Assembly: GCA_963783095.1 (NCBI GenBank) | Contig: CAWAMR010000018.1 | Span: 292,023-356,022, forward strand | Source of the DNA: CAWAMR01 sp963783095 | Lineage (GTDB): Bacteria > Planctomycetota > Planctomycetia > Gemmatales > Gemmataceae | Length of the DNA: 64,000 nucleotides | Direction: 5' to 3' | Shown here: positions 8,869 through 17,110 of the stretch, piece by piece | Position numbering within the stretch: the first letter of the stretch is position 1 | How the letters are laid out: the number at the start of each line of letters is the position of its first letter | Program-made: the position numbers and the translations under genes | The notes under the pieces: generated by a model | The model's database searches: none | Seen by the model: only the letters and a program-made list of their open reading frames with translations | Told to the model about the DNA's origin: nothing

Positions 8869-9764
8869 GCATTCTCGTTGACAAGAACACGCGCGTTATC
8901 TGCCAGGGCATCACGGGTTCTGTGGGCGGGTTCCACACCGATCAGTGTCTTGCGTACGGCTCCCAGTTTGTCGGCGGCGTCACGCCGCGCAAGGGCGGCG
9001 TCATGTGGAAGGGGACCGAATCGGGCAAAGAACTTCCCGTTTTCAACACCGTTGCCGAGGCGGTTGCCAAGACGGGCGCGGATGCCACCATGATCTTCGT
9101 TCCCCCCGTGGGTGCTGCGGACGCGATCATGGAAGCTGCGGATGCCGGCATTCGGATCATCGTCGCCATCACCGAAGGCATCCCCGTGCTGGATATGGCG
9201 AAGGTCAAGCGGTTCCTCAGCAACTATCCCAATTCGCGTTTGATTGGGCCGAACTGTCCTGGCGTCATCACACCCGGTCAGTGCAAGATCGGTATCATGC
9301 CCGGCTACATCCACAAGCCCGGAACGGTCGGGGTCATTAGCCGAAGCGGGACATTGACCTATGAAGCCGTGTTTCAACTCAGTGCGCTGGGTTACGGCCA
9401 ATCAACCTGCGTGGGCATTGGCGGCGACCCGATTATCGGGACGAATCAAATCGATCTGCTGAAGATGTTTCAAGATGATCCGGGCACCGAAGCGATTCTG
9501 ATGATCGGCGAAATCGGCGGCAATGCCGAAGAAGAAGCAGCGAAATTCATCGCCAAGAACGTGAAAAAACCCGTCGCGGCGTTCATTGCCGGCCAGACCG
9601 CGCCGGAAGGCCGTCGAATGGGTCACGCCGGGGCGATCATCTCCGGCGGCAGCGGCTCGGCGAAGGATAAGATCGCAGCATTGAAGGCGGCGGGCATCAC
9701 TACTGCGGACACCCCCGCAGATCTAGGCACGGCAGTGAAAAAAGCGATCCAGGGAAAGAAATAG
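8865..9764 (+). CDS. sucD: Succinate-CoA ligase alpha subunit
   Basis: 299 residues from the ATG at 8865, which overlaps the previous stop (ATGA). It has the CoA-binding Rossmann start SILVDKNTRVICQGITGS, the GGVTPRKGG loop, the GPNCPGVI and SRSGTLTYE ligase motifs, and the active-site histidine in GRRMGHAGAI. It is the partner of SucC at 6215-7439 and forms the phosphohistidine intermediate. Intact and of normal length. Its placement after two envelope genes, not directly after sucC, is unusual. Confidence 0.95.
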   Translation: MSILVDKNTRVICQGITGSVGGFHTDQCLAYGSQFVGGVTPRKGGVMWKGTESGKELPVFNTVAEAVAKTGADATMIFVPPVGAADAIMEAADAGIRIIVAITEGIPVLDMAKVKRFLSNYPNSRLIGPNCPGVITPGQCKIGIMPGYIHKPGTVGVISRSGTLTYEAVFQLSALGYGQSTCVGIGGDPIIGTNQIDLLKMFQDDPGTEAILMIGEIGGNAEEEAAKFIAKNVKKPVAAFIAGQTAPEGRRMGHAGAIISGGSGSAKDKIAALKAAGITTADTPADLGTAVKKAIQGKK

Positions 9765-9958
9765 TGATCTCGCAGGACGGCCTTCCCGTGGTAAAGTGAA
9801 TGGGATGAGACGTAGGGGATACCTTCAATCAATGGACGGCCAGGATGCCTTCTTTATCCCTCCAAGGTGCAATGGTTTGGCTCGTTCGTTCGACGATGTC
9901 ATGAGAACGGCCATCCAAACTTTCACAAAAATAACTCCTTGGTAAATGGAGAACACTG

Positions 9959-10207
9959 ATGAACCCCTACATGCAAGTGCGCTGGAAGACTCAAGGCAAA
10001 TTCCGCGTAGGCGACCGCGTCCGCATCCTTTATGGGCATCGAGGGTTGATTGGAGAAATCATTGAGGACCGCGGCAACCTCGGACCCAAAGGGATGCGCA
10101 TGTATGGCGTAACGATCCGCAAAGTCGATGAATGGAACGACCACACTTCGGAATACCTTGAAGATGCTCTAGAACTGGTTGAAGCGGCCAAGACCGAGAA
10201 GTCCTAA
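9959..10207 (+). CDS. Small KOW-like hypothetical protein
   Basis: 82 residues, preceded by GGAGAA ten bases before the ATG. The core RVGDRVRILYGHRGLIGEI followed by a second strand pair resembles an SH3/KOW-like beta barrel, as in small nucleic-acid- or ribosome-associated proteins. Nothing else can be assigned. The 9765-9958 gap holds only this gene's leader. Confidence 0.6.
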   Translation: MNPYMQVRWKTQGKFRVGDRVRILYGHRGLIGEIIEDRGNLGPKGMRMYGVTIRKVDEWNDHTSEYLEDALELVEAAKTEKS

Positions 10208-10218
10208 TCCGATTGAAT

Positions 10219-10515
10219 TCAATTGCGAGATTGCCACGCATCGGGCTGACGTCCTCCATGAAGCACTGCCAACACTTCTGCCTCCGTGCCGTCAGTCCGA
10301 TAATACACGACATAACCGAATCTGTGCATTCCAATAGCGCGCACACCTTCGCCTATCTCGCCAAATCCCATCGGCATGTCCCCAATCCGGTCAAGAGTTG
10401 CCAGCACCTCATCCACGAACTCGGCACCCAATCCCGTACGTCGGCTCTCAAAATACCGTTCGCCCTGTCGGATGTCGCCTCGAGCCAAGACCGAGACTCT
10501 AACCGGCACGCTCAT
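10219..10515 (-). CDS. RelE/ParE-type toxin
   Basis: 98 residues. The pattern VRVSVLARGDIRQGERYFE, GLGAEFVDEVLATLDRI, GVRAIGMHRFGYVVYYR and LAVLHGGRQP is that of the ParE/RelE plasmid stabilisation fold (helical hairpin then beta sheet with Arg and Tyr near the end). Its start overlaps the antitoxin stop by four bases, so it is the second gene of a toxin-antitoxin operon. Expected action is inhibition of gyrase (ParE) or of translation (RelE); the sequence alone does not decide. Confidence 0.85.
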   Translation of the reverse strand: MSVPVRVSVLARGDIRQGERYFESRRTGLGAEFVDEVLATLDRIGDMPMGFGEIGEGVRAIGMHRFGYVVYYRTDGTEAEVLAVLHGGRQPDAWQSRN

Positions 10516-10736
10516 GACTTACTGCCTTTTAGCTCCCGTCGCAATTCCTCGAGTGGGATTGAAGCGTTCGGATCAGCGTCAGCAGCAGCGATTCGCCGAC
10601 GTACTTCGTCCAGATGCCATGCAGGGAATGGTGGCGGGCCGGCATCAAGCAAACTATCCCAAAGTCGTCCGAGGAGAGTTATTCGCTCTTCAACTGTCAG
10701 ATCCGCCACGGGAAATTCAGCTACAGAAGTGGACAT
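10512..10736 (-). CDS. Addiction-module antitoxin component
   Basis: 74 residues, ending in LEELRRELKGSKS. The helical region LTVEERITLLGRLWDSLLD and DEVRRRIAAADADPNASIP matches the small addiction-module component family (PF09720) usually found just before ParE-like toxins. It overlaps the toxin start by ATGA. It should bind and neutralise the toxin and may repress the operon; no clear DNA-binding domain is visible. Confidence 0.85.
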   Translation of the reverse strand: MSTSVAEFPVADLTVEERITLLGRLWDSLLDAGPPPFPAWHLDEVRRRIAAADADPNASIPLEELRRELKGSKS

Positions 10737-10786
10737 CGTGACTCCGACAGAGAAGTATTGGGTGGGCTAATTCTATGAAATTGATT

Positions 10787-11604
10787 TTACTCAATTGGGG
10801 CTTTCGCCGCTACACTTTCCGCCTTGGATTGCATGAATATCGCGTGATACAGCAGGCACCCGGCACCGCACACCAGACAGCAATCTGCGATGTTAAACAC
10901 CGGCCATTCAATGAGATAGAAGTACAGGAAGTTGCGCACGCCCCCGAAGACGATTCGATCGAACAGATTGCCGATCGTTCCACCCAGAATCAGTCCGAGT
11001 GCCACGCATAACAGCGGATCGCGCGCGGTGCTTGGTCGGCTGCCCCAAAACACAATCGCCACTGCTGCAAGAAGGCTGATGCCCGCGAAGAAGCCGTTGG
11101 CGAGCCGTTTGTGTTCACCGCCCAGTCCGAATAGTGCACCGTGATTCACGCGCGGCGGCACAGGGCCATTCAATTTGACCAGGACGCAGTCGCAGGTTGC
11201 CTCCGATTCCGAAAGGTAATCGACGTGAAGTTTGAACACGCCGGGAATCAATTCGTAGTTGCCGACCACCGGGTTGGTCGAAACGGCCTTGTCCAAAACC
11301 CGATCCTGGAACTGTTTCAGTTCATCTGCGTCGAGCGCTCCGAAAGCGCCTTCAAGAATGCTTCGCGCGATTCAAATTCCTTGTCCTGCAGGGGCTTTAA
11401 CTTCACGATCACGGAATCGGGTATCCCGTACTTCTCGATCACGGAATCGGGTAACCCGACAGCACTCAGTGAGATGAGACTCTTGTCCGTTAGTTTGAAT
11501 TCACTCTTATAGAGGGCGCGGAACACGCCATATTTACTACCCAGATCGAGGGTTAGCCCAATGACGGCCAGCGAGAGTAACAACCAGCGATAAGTTCGTT
11601 GCAT
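10787..11604 (-). CDS. lspA: Prolipoprotein signal peptidase II (one frame change, internal insert)
   Basis: The C-terminal part (to 10787) shows the LspA landmarks VNHGALFGL, the catalytic Asp segment GGTIGNLFDRI and the second Asp in PVFNIADCC, with four hydrophobic helices in all. The N-terminal helix MQRTYRWLLLSLAVIGLTLD begins at the ATG at 11604 in another frame and the two join near 11330 (ALDADELKQFQDRV bridges them). It cleaves lipoprotein signal peptides, in keeping with several lipoprotein genes nearby. Between helix 1 and the rest lies a soluble insert with a 10-residue tandem repeat (GLPDSVIEKY / GIPDSVIVKL). No good ribosome site precedes 11604, so a start further upstream (to 11658) is possible. 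Confidence 0.82.
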
Positions 11605-11752
11605 GATGGTGGCCGTGTGGAGAAAAGAAGTCCTTGGAAACACCTCTGCGGCATTCATTCACGATAGGGGCTTGTTTCCGGGTGTCAAGGAAAGCGCCTA
11701 TACCGCCTGCTTCAGCCGATCGCAAGATGGATTTCGGAACCCTTGGCTGCCA

Positions 11753-12027
11753 GGGTGTAACCAGAATCTCTGGGGGTCGCCATTGCTACAGACGGCCTGG
11801 GCATCAGTTTAGCCAAAGGCGAGCGTCGAGGCGAAAGCTCGACGTGGACTGCCCCACTCGTGCGCTATTTTTCGCCGGTAACCCAACCGCTGTATGGTGC
11901 TTGTCCACGTCGAGCTTACGCCGCTCGCCTTTGGCTAAACAGGTACCGGCCTGGAAGGCCGTCCTAGGTAGGACGCCCTTCCAGGCCGTCGAATTCGGCA
12001 ACATCCCCAGAAAATCTGGTTGCATCC
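11753..12027. mobile_element. Miniature inverted-repeat element (MITE) with element-A-like ends
   Basis: Left end GGGTGTAACCAGAATCTCTG matches the end of element A except for one base; the right end read inward is GGATGCAACCAGATTTTCTG. It is 275 bp with no coding capacity. Inside are a long inverted repeat with arms TTTAGCCAAAGGCGAGCGTC (11813) and GCTCGCCTTTGGCTAAAC (to 11940) and a second small hairpin around GCCTGGAAGGCCGTCC. No target duplication is visible, so it is older or has been altered. Confidence 0.65.
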
Positions 12028-12166
12028 GCCCGCAGTCCGAATCACGTGGCACGTAGGATAAGCGCGTGCGTTAAAGGAAATTCAATATACTACGCCTAAA
12101 TCGAACCCATTGGCTCACATTGGGGAGTCGATTCACATCGTACTATCCGTCTCAGGAGAAATTCTA

Positions 12167-13891
12167 ATGACTGACAAATTCTTTCTCGCACTGTTGGCGG
12201 GAGCATTGCTATCCGCGCCGATGCAGGCACAGGAGCCTCGCAACCCTCTGCCGTCGAATCTGGCTGCTGTGTCGCCACATGCGCTGGGATTTGTTCACAT
12301 CCGGGTCGCCGACATCTGGAAGAGCGATTCTCTCAAAGACCTACGCGAAACCGTCATGAAAGCCGGTGAGAAGGCGCTCCAGGGCTTCGACAAGAGGTTC
12401 TTGCCTCATCCTTCCAGTATCGATCAGCTTACCGTCGTCGTTGTGCCTGCGGATGAACATTTTAGGCGGGAGCCGCTGGTCTACGCCATTTTGGCAACCA
12501 ATGAAGTCATCGAGAAAGACGAATTGCTCAAGTCCTCGCTCCCCAAAGCGGTTGAGCAAAAACTCAGATTCGGCAGCTATTACGCCGACCAAAAGCTAGG
12601 AATTGCGATCGCCTTCCTCAGCGAAAAAGTGATCGCGATCGGTCAGATTCCTGCTCTCGACGATTACTTTTCGAAACCGCGCACTACTACAGGGCCGCTG
12701 GAAAGCGCCATCCGACAAGCCAACTCGAAAAAACATTTCTTCGCCGCTGTGAACGCCGGCCTGATACCCGAGAAGGCGTTGACCAATGCGCCGCTGTCCG
12801 TTCGTCCCTTGCTGAAGGCCAAACTGGTGACGCTCGCTCTCGATGTGAGCGCGGACCTTCAAGTTGATTTAGGGATTTCCTATGCGGACGATGAACATGC
12901 TAGAGACGCCCAGGACGCCCTCCGAGTGCTGGCCGCCTTGGGCAGAAATGAGCTAAAAAGCGTGCGAAAAGAGATGCTCGCCAAAGTGCTCGGCGACGGC
13001 AAGGTCGCGCCGATCCAACAATTGCCGGAAGCAGCGATGGCTTTGCTGGCGCTAGGCTCAATCGAAAGCATCGATGACCTGCTGGCAAATCCACCGATCA
13101 AACGAACCGGTCACACGCTGAACGCTTCGCTCAAGGTGCCCAGTGGTCCGGGTGGAATGGTCGCGATCTCGGCAGTCGGTGTCGGTTTATTGCTGCCTGC
13201 GGTCCAGAAGGTTCGCGAAGCCGCTGCGCGGGCTTCCAGCCAGAACAACTTGAAGCAAATTGGCTTGGCCATGCACAACTATCACGACGCTTACGGCAAA
13301 TTCCCTGCCGCGGCCATTTGCGACAAGAACGGCAAACCGCTCTTGAGTTGGCGCGTTGCCATTCTTCCGTTCATCGAACAGAACAATCTCTACCAGCAAT
13401 TCAAACTCGATGAGCCTTGGGATAGCGAACACAACATCAAGCTTTCCAAGGTCGTCATTAAAGTTTACACGCATCCTCAGCAACCCCAGGATACATTCGG
13501 CTTGTCGCACTATCGGCTCTTTTACGGCAAAGATGCAATGTTTGATTTGAAGGACGGAAAAACCTTCGCTCAGATTACCGATGGTCTATCCAACACGATC
13601 TTGGCGGTCGAAGCGGCGGAAGGAGTGCCCTGGACCAAGCCGGACGATTTCCTCTACGATGCCAAGAAACCATTGCCCAAATTCGGCGGGCTTTCAGCGA
13701 ACGGTTTTAACGTACTGATGGGGGACGGCTCGGTGCGCTTCTTGAGCAACAGCGTTTCCGAGAAGACATTACGAGCAATGATTACGGCCAATGGCGGCGA
13801 ACTGATCGAAGAGGAGAACGATTTACCGCTGAATAAACCGACCATCAAAACGATTCCCAAGATTCCTCTAAAACCAAAAGAACGAGAGTGA
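12167..13891 (+). CDS. Secreted DUF1559-domain protein with novel N-terminal region
   Basis: 574 residues from the ATG at 12167 (CAGGAGA seven bases upstream). A signal peptide (MTDKFFLALLAGALLSAPMQ) is followed by about 310 residues with no recognised domain, then a DUF1559 region: GVGLLLPAVQKVREAAARAS, NNLKQIGLAMHNYHDAYGKF, SWRVAILPFIEQNNLY, and the closing LMGDGSVRFLS. In most planctomycete DUF1559 proteins this region sits directly behind a type IV pilin-like N-terminus; here the hydrophobic stretch is internal (about residues 337-350) and a classical signal peptide takes the N-terminus. Likely exported or surface-located; function unknown. Confidence 0.85.
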   Translation: MTDKFFLALLAGALLSAPMQAQEPRNPLPSNLAAVSPHALGFVHIRVADIWKSDSLKDLRETVMKAGEKALQGFDKRFLPHPSSIDQLTVVVVPADEHFRREPLVYAILATNEVIEKDELLKSSLPKAVEQKLRFGSYYADQKLGIAIAFLSEKVIAIGQIPALDDYFSKPRTTTGPLESAIRQANSKKHFFAAVNAGLIPEKALTNAPLSVRPLLKAKLVTLALDVSADLQVDLGISYADDEHARDAQDALRVLAALGRNELKSVRKEMLAKVLGDGKVAPIQQLPEAAMALLALGSIESIDDLLANPPIKRTGHTLNASLKVPSGPGGMVAISAVGVGLLLPAVQKVREAAARASSQNNLKQIGLAMHNYHDAYGKFPAAAICDKNGKPLLSWRVAILPFIEQNNLYQQFKLDEPWDSEHNIKLSKVVIKVYTHPQQPQDTFGLSHYRLFYGKDAMFDLKDGKTFAQITDGLSNTILAVEAAEGVPWTKPDDFLYDAKKPLPKFGGLSANGFNVLMGDGSVRFLSNSVSEKTLRAMITANGGELIEEENDLPLNKPTIKTIPKIPLKPKERE

Positions 13892-13976
13892 AAGATTTGG
13901 TGGTAATCGGCGTGTTCTCGGCCACATGATTGTTTCAGAATTTTGCCCCGCCATCGAACGAATCGGTATTCCGTGG

Positions 13977-14084
13977 GGCGAGCGGCAGAAAGACATTTCC
14001 GCTTACTTCGTGCGCGGCTCTCGCCAAAGAGCCGCGCACGAAGTAAGCGGTTGCTGGTAAGTCTGTATCTGCCGCTCGCCGTAT
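13977..14084. repeat. Inverted repeat in nusA upstream region
   Basis: The core arms CGCTTACTTCGTGCGCGGCT (from 14000) and AGCCGCGCACGAAGTAAGCG (to 14049) are perfect around a CTCGCCAAAG-type loop, and the flanks GGCGAGCGGCAGA / TCTGCCGCTCGCC extend the pairing to about 105 bp. It lies about 250 bp before nusA and after the DUF1559 gene. It may act as a terminator or be a dispersed element. Confidence 0.7.
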
Positions 14085-14330
14085 ATAGGTTGTGCAGGTA
14101 CCTCGACGTAGCTATTTTCCTCTCGCTGACGACGTTTCGGTTCCAACTTGCATATTCTGCGGACTTGCTCTTGCTGTGCGCTAGGGTTCCTATCACAATA
14201 GATTGAGTGACCCGCGACTCGAACGAGGTTATCGGCATCCGACCACCCGGTCGGTTTTGTTTCGGCGAGTATCGACTCCCCCCGTTCGAGGGTGGGAGTA
14301 TTGCTAACGAGGTCTTCGAGAGTTTCATTG

Positions 14331-15893
14331 ATGAATGCGCCGAAATCAGCTGCCCCTAAATCGACCGCCCCTAAACTCACCGGTGCGGAGTTGCTTCGAC
14401 TCGTCGATGTCATGCATCGCGAGAAGAACATCCCCAAGGAAATCATCTTCACCGGTATCGAAGCCTCTCTTCAGATGGCTGCCCAGCGCTCCAGTGGTGA
14501 AGAAGAAGATGTCATCGTTCACATCGATCGGGGCAGCGGCCAGATCATCGCTCAGCGCGGCGATCAGGCCATTGATCCCGAACATCTGGGCCGAATCGCT
14601 GCCCAGTCCGCCAAGCAGGTGATGATCCAGAAGATCCGCGAGGCCGAGAGCGACGGTGTCTTTACCGAATTCGCCACGAAAAAGGGCGAAATGGTCACGG
14701 GCACGATTCAGCGTCTCGACGCCGGGACCGCCATTGTCTCTCTCAGCAAGGATGGCAAAAACGCCACCGGAACCGTCGAATCGCTGTTGCCGCGCTCCGA
14801 ACAAATCCCCGGCGAGACCCACCACGTCAACGATCGCATCAAGGCGGTCGTCATGGATGTCCGCCGCAACGGTCATCGGGTCAAGATCGTATTATCGCGA
14901 AATCATCCCGATTTCGTTCGATCACTCTTCGAGCAAGAGATCCCGGAAATCGCCGACCACACCATCGCCGTCAAAGCCGTTTCGCGCGAGGCCGGCTATC
15001 GCAGCAAGGTCGCCGTCAGTTCCATCGACCCGAAAGTCGACTGCGTGGGTGCCTGCGTCGGGGTGCGTGGCAGCCGAATCAAGAATGTGATCGATGAGTT
15101 GAACGGCGAGCGAATCGACATCGTCCGCTGGAATGACTCGGTCCAGGTCATGATTACCAACGCTCTTCAGCCTGCCGAGATCACGGAAGTAATGCTCTAC
15201 CCCCGGCTGGGACGTGCGGTTGTTCTGGTTGCGGAAGATCAACTGTCGCTCGCGATCGGCCGCCGCGGTCAGAATGTCAGGCTCGCGAGCAAGCTCGTGG
15301 GTTGGGACATCGAGATCATGACCCACGATGAACTCGGCGAGAGCGTCGACAAGGCCGAACGCTGGTTCAACCATATTCCTGGAATGACACCGGAATTGAT
15401 GGAACTGCTGATCACGGAAGGACATCTATCCTACACAGATTTGAGCTTCCTCGATGCGGCAACGCTCGCTGAAATGGCTGGGGTTGGCGAGGAAGAGGCC
15501 GACGACATGATCCAGTTCGCCGAGGAGATGGCGGAGCGGGTTGAGCGGGAAGGCGAAGAAAACGTCCTGAACGAGATCTCGCCTCGGCCGCCGGAAGTGG
15601 TTGAAGAATCGGCACCTGCGGAAGAAACGGCCACGACGGAAGGGCAACTCGAACCAGGGGTTGAAGGCGAGATGCCCGCGGAAGTCGCCGATCAAATGCA
15701 GATGGAGCAAGCGATTGCAGATGTTCCAGCGGAGGTGGAAGGAATGGAACACGCGCCGACCACCGAAGAAGCGCCGGCAGCAGGGAGTTTCGACAGCCTG
15801 TTCGCAAAGGATGAGCCTGCACCACAAGAGGAACCGGCAAAGCAAGAAGAACATCCCCATAACGAAGCGGGGCATTCAGACGGCAGTCAATGA
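14331..15893 (+). CDS. nusA: Transcription termination/antitermination factor NusA
   Basis: About 520 residues from the ATG at 14331. Order: N-terminal RNA-polymerase-binding domain (ELLRLVDVMHREKNIPKEII, FTGIEASLQMAA), S1 domain (GEMVTGTIQRLDAGTAIVSL), KH1 (VGACVGVRGSRIKNVIDELN) and KH2 (DQLSLAIGRRGQNVRLASKL), then a single helix-hairpin-helix-like segment and an acidic, Glu/Pro/Ala-rich tail of about 110 residues. It modulates RNA polymerase pausing, termination and antitermination. Intact. In most bacteria infB follows directly; here 2.5 kb with a membrane-protein gene, a MITE and a repeat array separate them. The longer upstream start at 14292 is less likely. Confidence 0.95.
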   Translation: MNAPKSAAPKSTAPKLTGAELLRLVDVMHREKNIPKEIIFTGIEASLQMAAQRSSGEEEDVIVHIDRGSGQIIAQRGDQAIDPEHLGRIAAQSAKQVMIQKIREAESDGVFTEFATKKGEMVTGTIQRLDAGTAIVSLSKDGKNATGTVESLLPRSEQIPGETHHVNDRIKAVVMDVRRNGHRVKIVLSRNHPDFVRSLFEQEIPEIADHTIAVKAVSREAGYRSKVAVSSIDPKVDCVGACVGVRGSRIKNVIDELNGERIDIVRWNDSVQVMITNALQPAEITEVMLYPRLGRAVVLVAEDQLSLAIGRRGQNVRLASKLVGWDIEIMTHDELGESVDKAERWFNHIPGMTPELMELLITEGHLSYTDLSFLDAATLAEMAGVGEEEADDMIQFAEEMAERVEREGEENVLNEISPRPPEVVEESAPAEETATTEGQLEPGVEGEMPAEVADQMQMEQAIADVPAEVEGMEHAPTTEEAPAAGSFDSLFAKDEPAPQEEPAKQEEHPHNEAGHSDGSQ

Positions 15894-16012
15894 AGCTGAC
15901 GACCTTGCCCCCGAATTGCACAACAAATTAATGCTAGTGCAAGGATGAGGCCGTTCGTGATCGACTCCTCAATCAATGACACTGTCGGGTTCAGCAACTC
16001 CATTTTGTCATC

Positions 16013-16432
16013 ATGTTCACTATCTTCCATTTTTTTGCATTGGCAGGAACCGTGCTTGGCCTGTCAGTTGGCGCAATGGCAGGCTCTCGGTGGCTTGGAT
16101 GGCCGGGAATTGTTCTTGGCGCGGTTGCCGGTATGGTCGCTGGAAACATAGTGGGGCGGTTACCGTTCGCGATTGTCGGGTATTTGCTGAGACGCGATTT
16201 CAAGCGATGTGATATTGCGACTTTGCGGTCTCGGCTCGATAGTGAATATTACATTGCGCACCTCATAATTGCAGAGTTGGTCATTCGTGGCGAGCCAATT
16301 GAGTCATTCAGCGACTATGTAGCTGGGCTTTTAAGCTCAGACTCTTCGGATCGACGAAACATTGGAGAGGCTATCGTGCGGATTTGGCCAGAAACAGCGA
16401 AGGCAGTTCCTTCGAGGGATGCACTGAATTAG
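16013..16432 (+). CDS. Small glycine-rich membrane protein
   Basis: 139 residues. The first 65 hold two hydrophobic glycine-rich segments (IFHFFALAGTVLGLSVGAMA and GIVLGAVAGMVAGNIVGRLP) followed by a soluble helical part of about 75 residues. No family recognised. It is the only plausible gene between nusA and infB. The downstream stretch 16433-16880 shows no convincing gene. Confidence 0.6.
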   Translation: MFTIFHFFALAGTVLGLSVGAMAGSRWLGWPGIVLGAVAGMVAGNIVGRLPFAIVGYLLRRDFKRCDIATLRSRLDSEYYIAHLIIAELVIRGEPIESFSDYVAGLLSSDSSDRRNIGEAIVRIWPETAKAVPSRDALN

Positions 16433-16880
16433 GGGGCTGCCGATGGATTTCCTGAAGCGCTCGATTTGAACAGAAAACCGTTGCGCCTTGATTATCCAGA
16501 GTAAACTACGCGAGTGAAAAACTCCTCGTTAACACGGCAGTTTACCACATTTCACCCGATTCGGGGAGGTTTTCCATTGGCCGTGCTGACAGACAGCGAG
16601 GTTAATCCGAAACCTCGCGAAGAATATGTTTTTCACAATGTCTTTACCTTTCCCCAACACACGATACAAACATTTCGACATCGTGACGAAATTCTTATTG
16701 ATCGAGCATCATGACGGGATTACTGACACGAAGAAAGAGCAAGGAATCTACCCAAACCCAAGCCAAAGCAACCCAAAGATGAGACCGAAGGCGGTTAGCC
16801 ATGAACGAAGCCGAAACCTGAGCCGAAAGACATCGACAAGGTCTTCACAAGTTTCCAGCAGTTCCTTCTACCAGCCCGCT

Positions 16881-17008
16881 GGGTGTAGCCAACTTCTCTG
16901 GGGGGTCGTAGCCGAATTCGCCAGAATTCGGGTTTCGCCACACCCCGAATTCTGGCGAATTCGGCTACACCATCGAATCCGACGCCCCCAGAGAATCTGG
17001 TTATACCC
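16881..17008. mobile_element. 128-bp MITE related to ISKra4-type element A, with target duplication
   Basis: Ends GGGTGTAGCCAACTTCTCTG (16881) and, inward from 17008, GGGTATAACCAGATTCTCTG match the ends of element A. A perfect 8-bp duplication AGCCCGCT flanks it (16873-16880 and 17009-17016), the same size as for elements A and B. The interior is one long hairpin, GTAGCCGAATTCGCCAGAAT paired with ATTCTGGCGAATTCGGCTAC. No coding capacity. Confidence 0.88.
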
Positions 17009-17034
17009 AGCCCGCTGCGTAAAGCCATCCGAGT

Positions 17035-17062
17035 TTGATTATGGTCATGGGTACACTATAAT
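17035..17062 (+). promoter_or_regulatory. Sigma70-type promoter facing the repeat array
   Basis: TTGATT (17035-17040), a 16-bp spacer and a consensus TATAAT (17057-17062). Transcription would start near 17069, about 45 bp before the first TACAAATTGCTACA motif, with no gene start in between. The same CTATAATAGA context occurs before glgA at 33726-33735. Confidence 0.55.
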
Positions 17063-17110
17063 AGATTGGTGCGAGCGCGATCTGGGGACCAAAAGACGGT
17101 CACTTCCGCA

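Noticed and set aside
11737..11760. Target duplication at the 275-bp MITE
   Set aside because: The 8 bases on the left (GGCTGCCA) and right (GCCCGCAG) do not match, so I report none.
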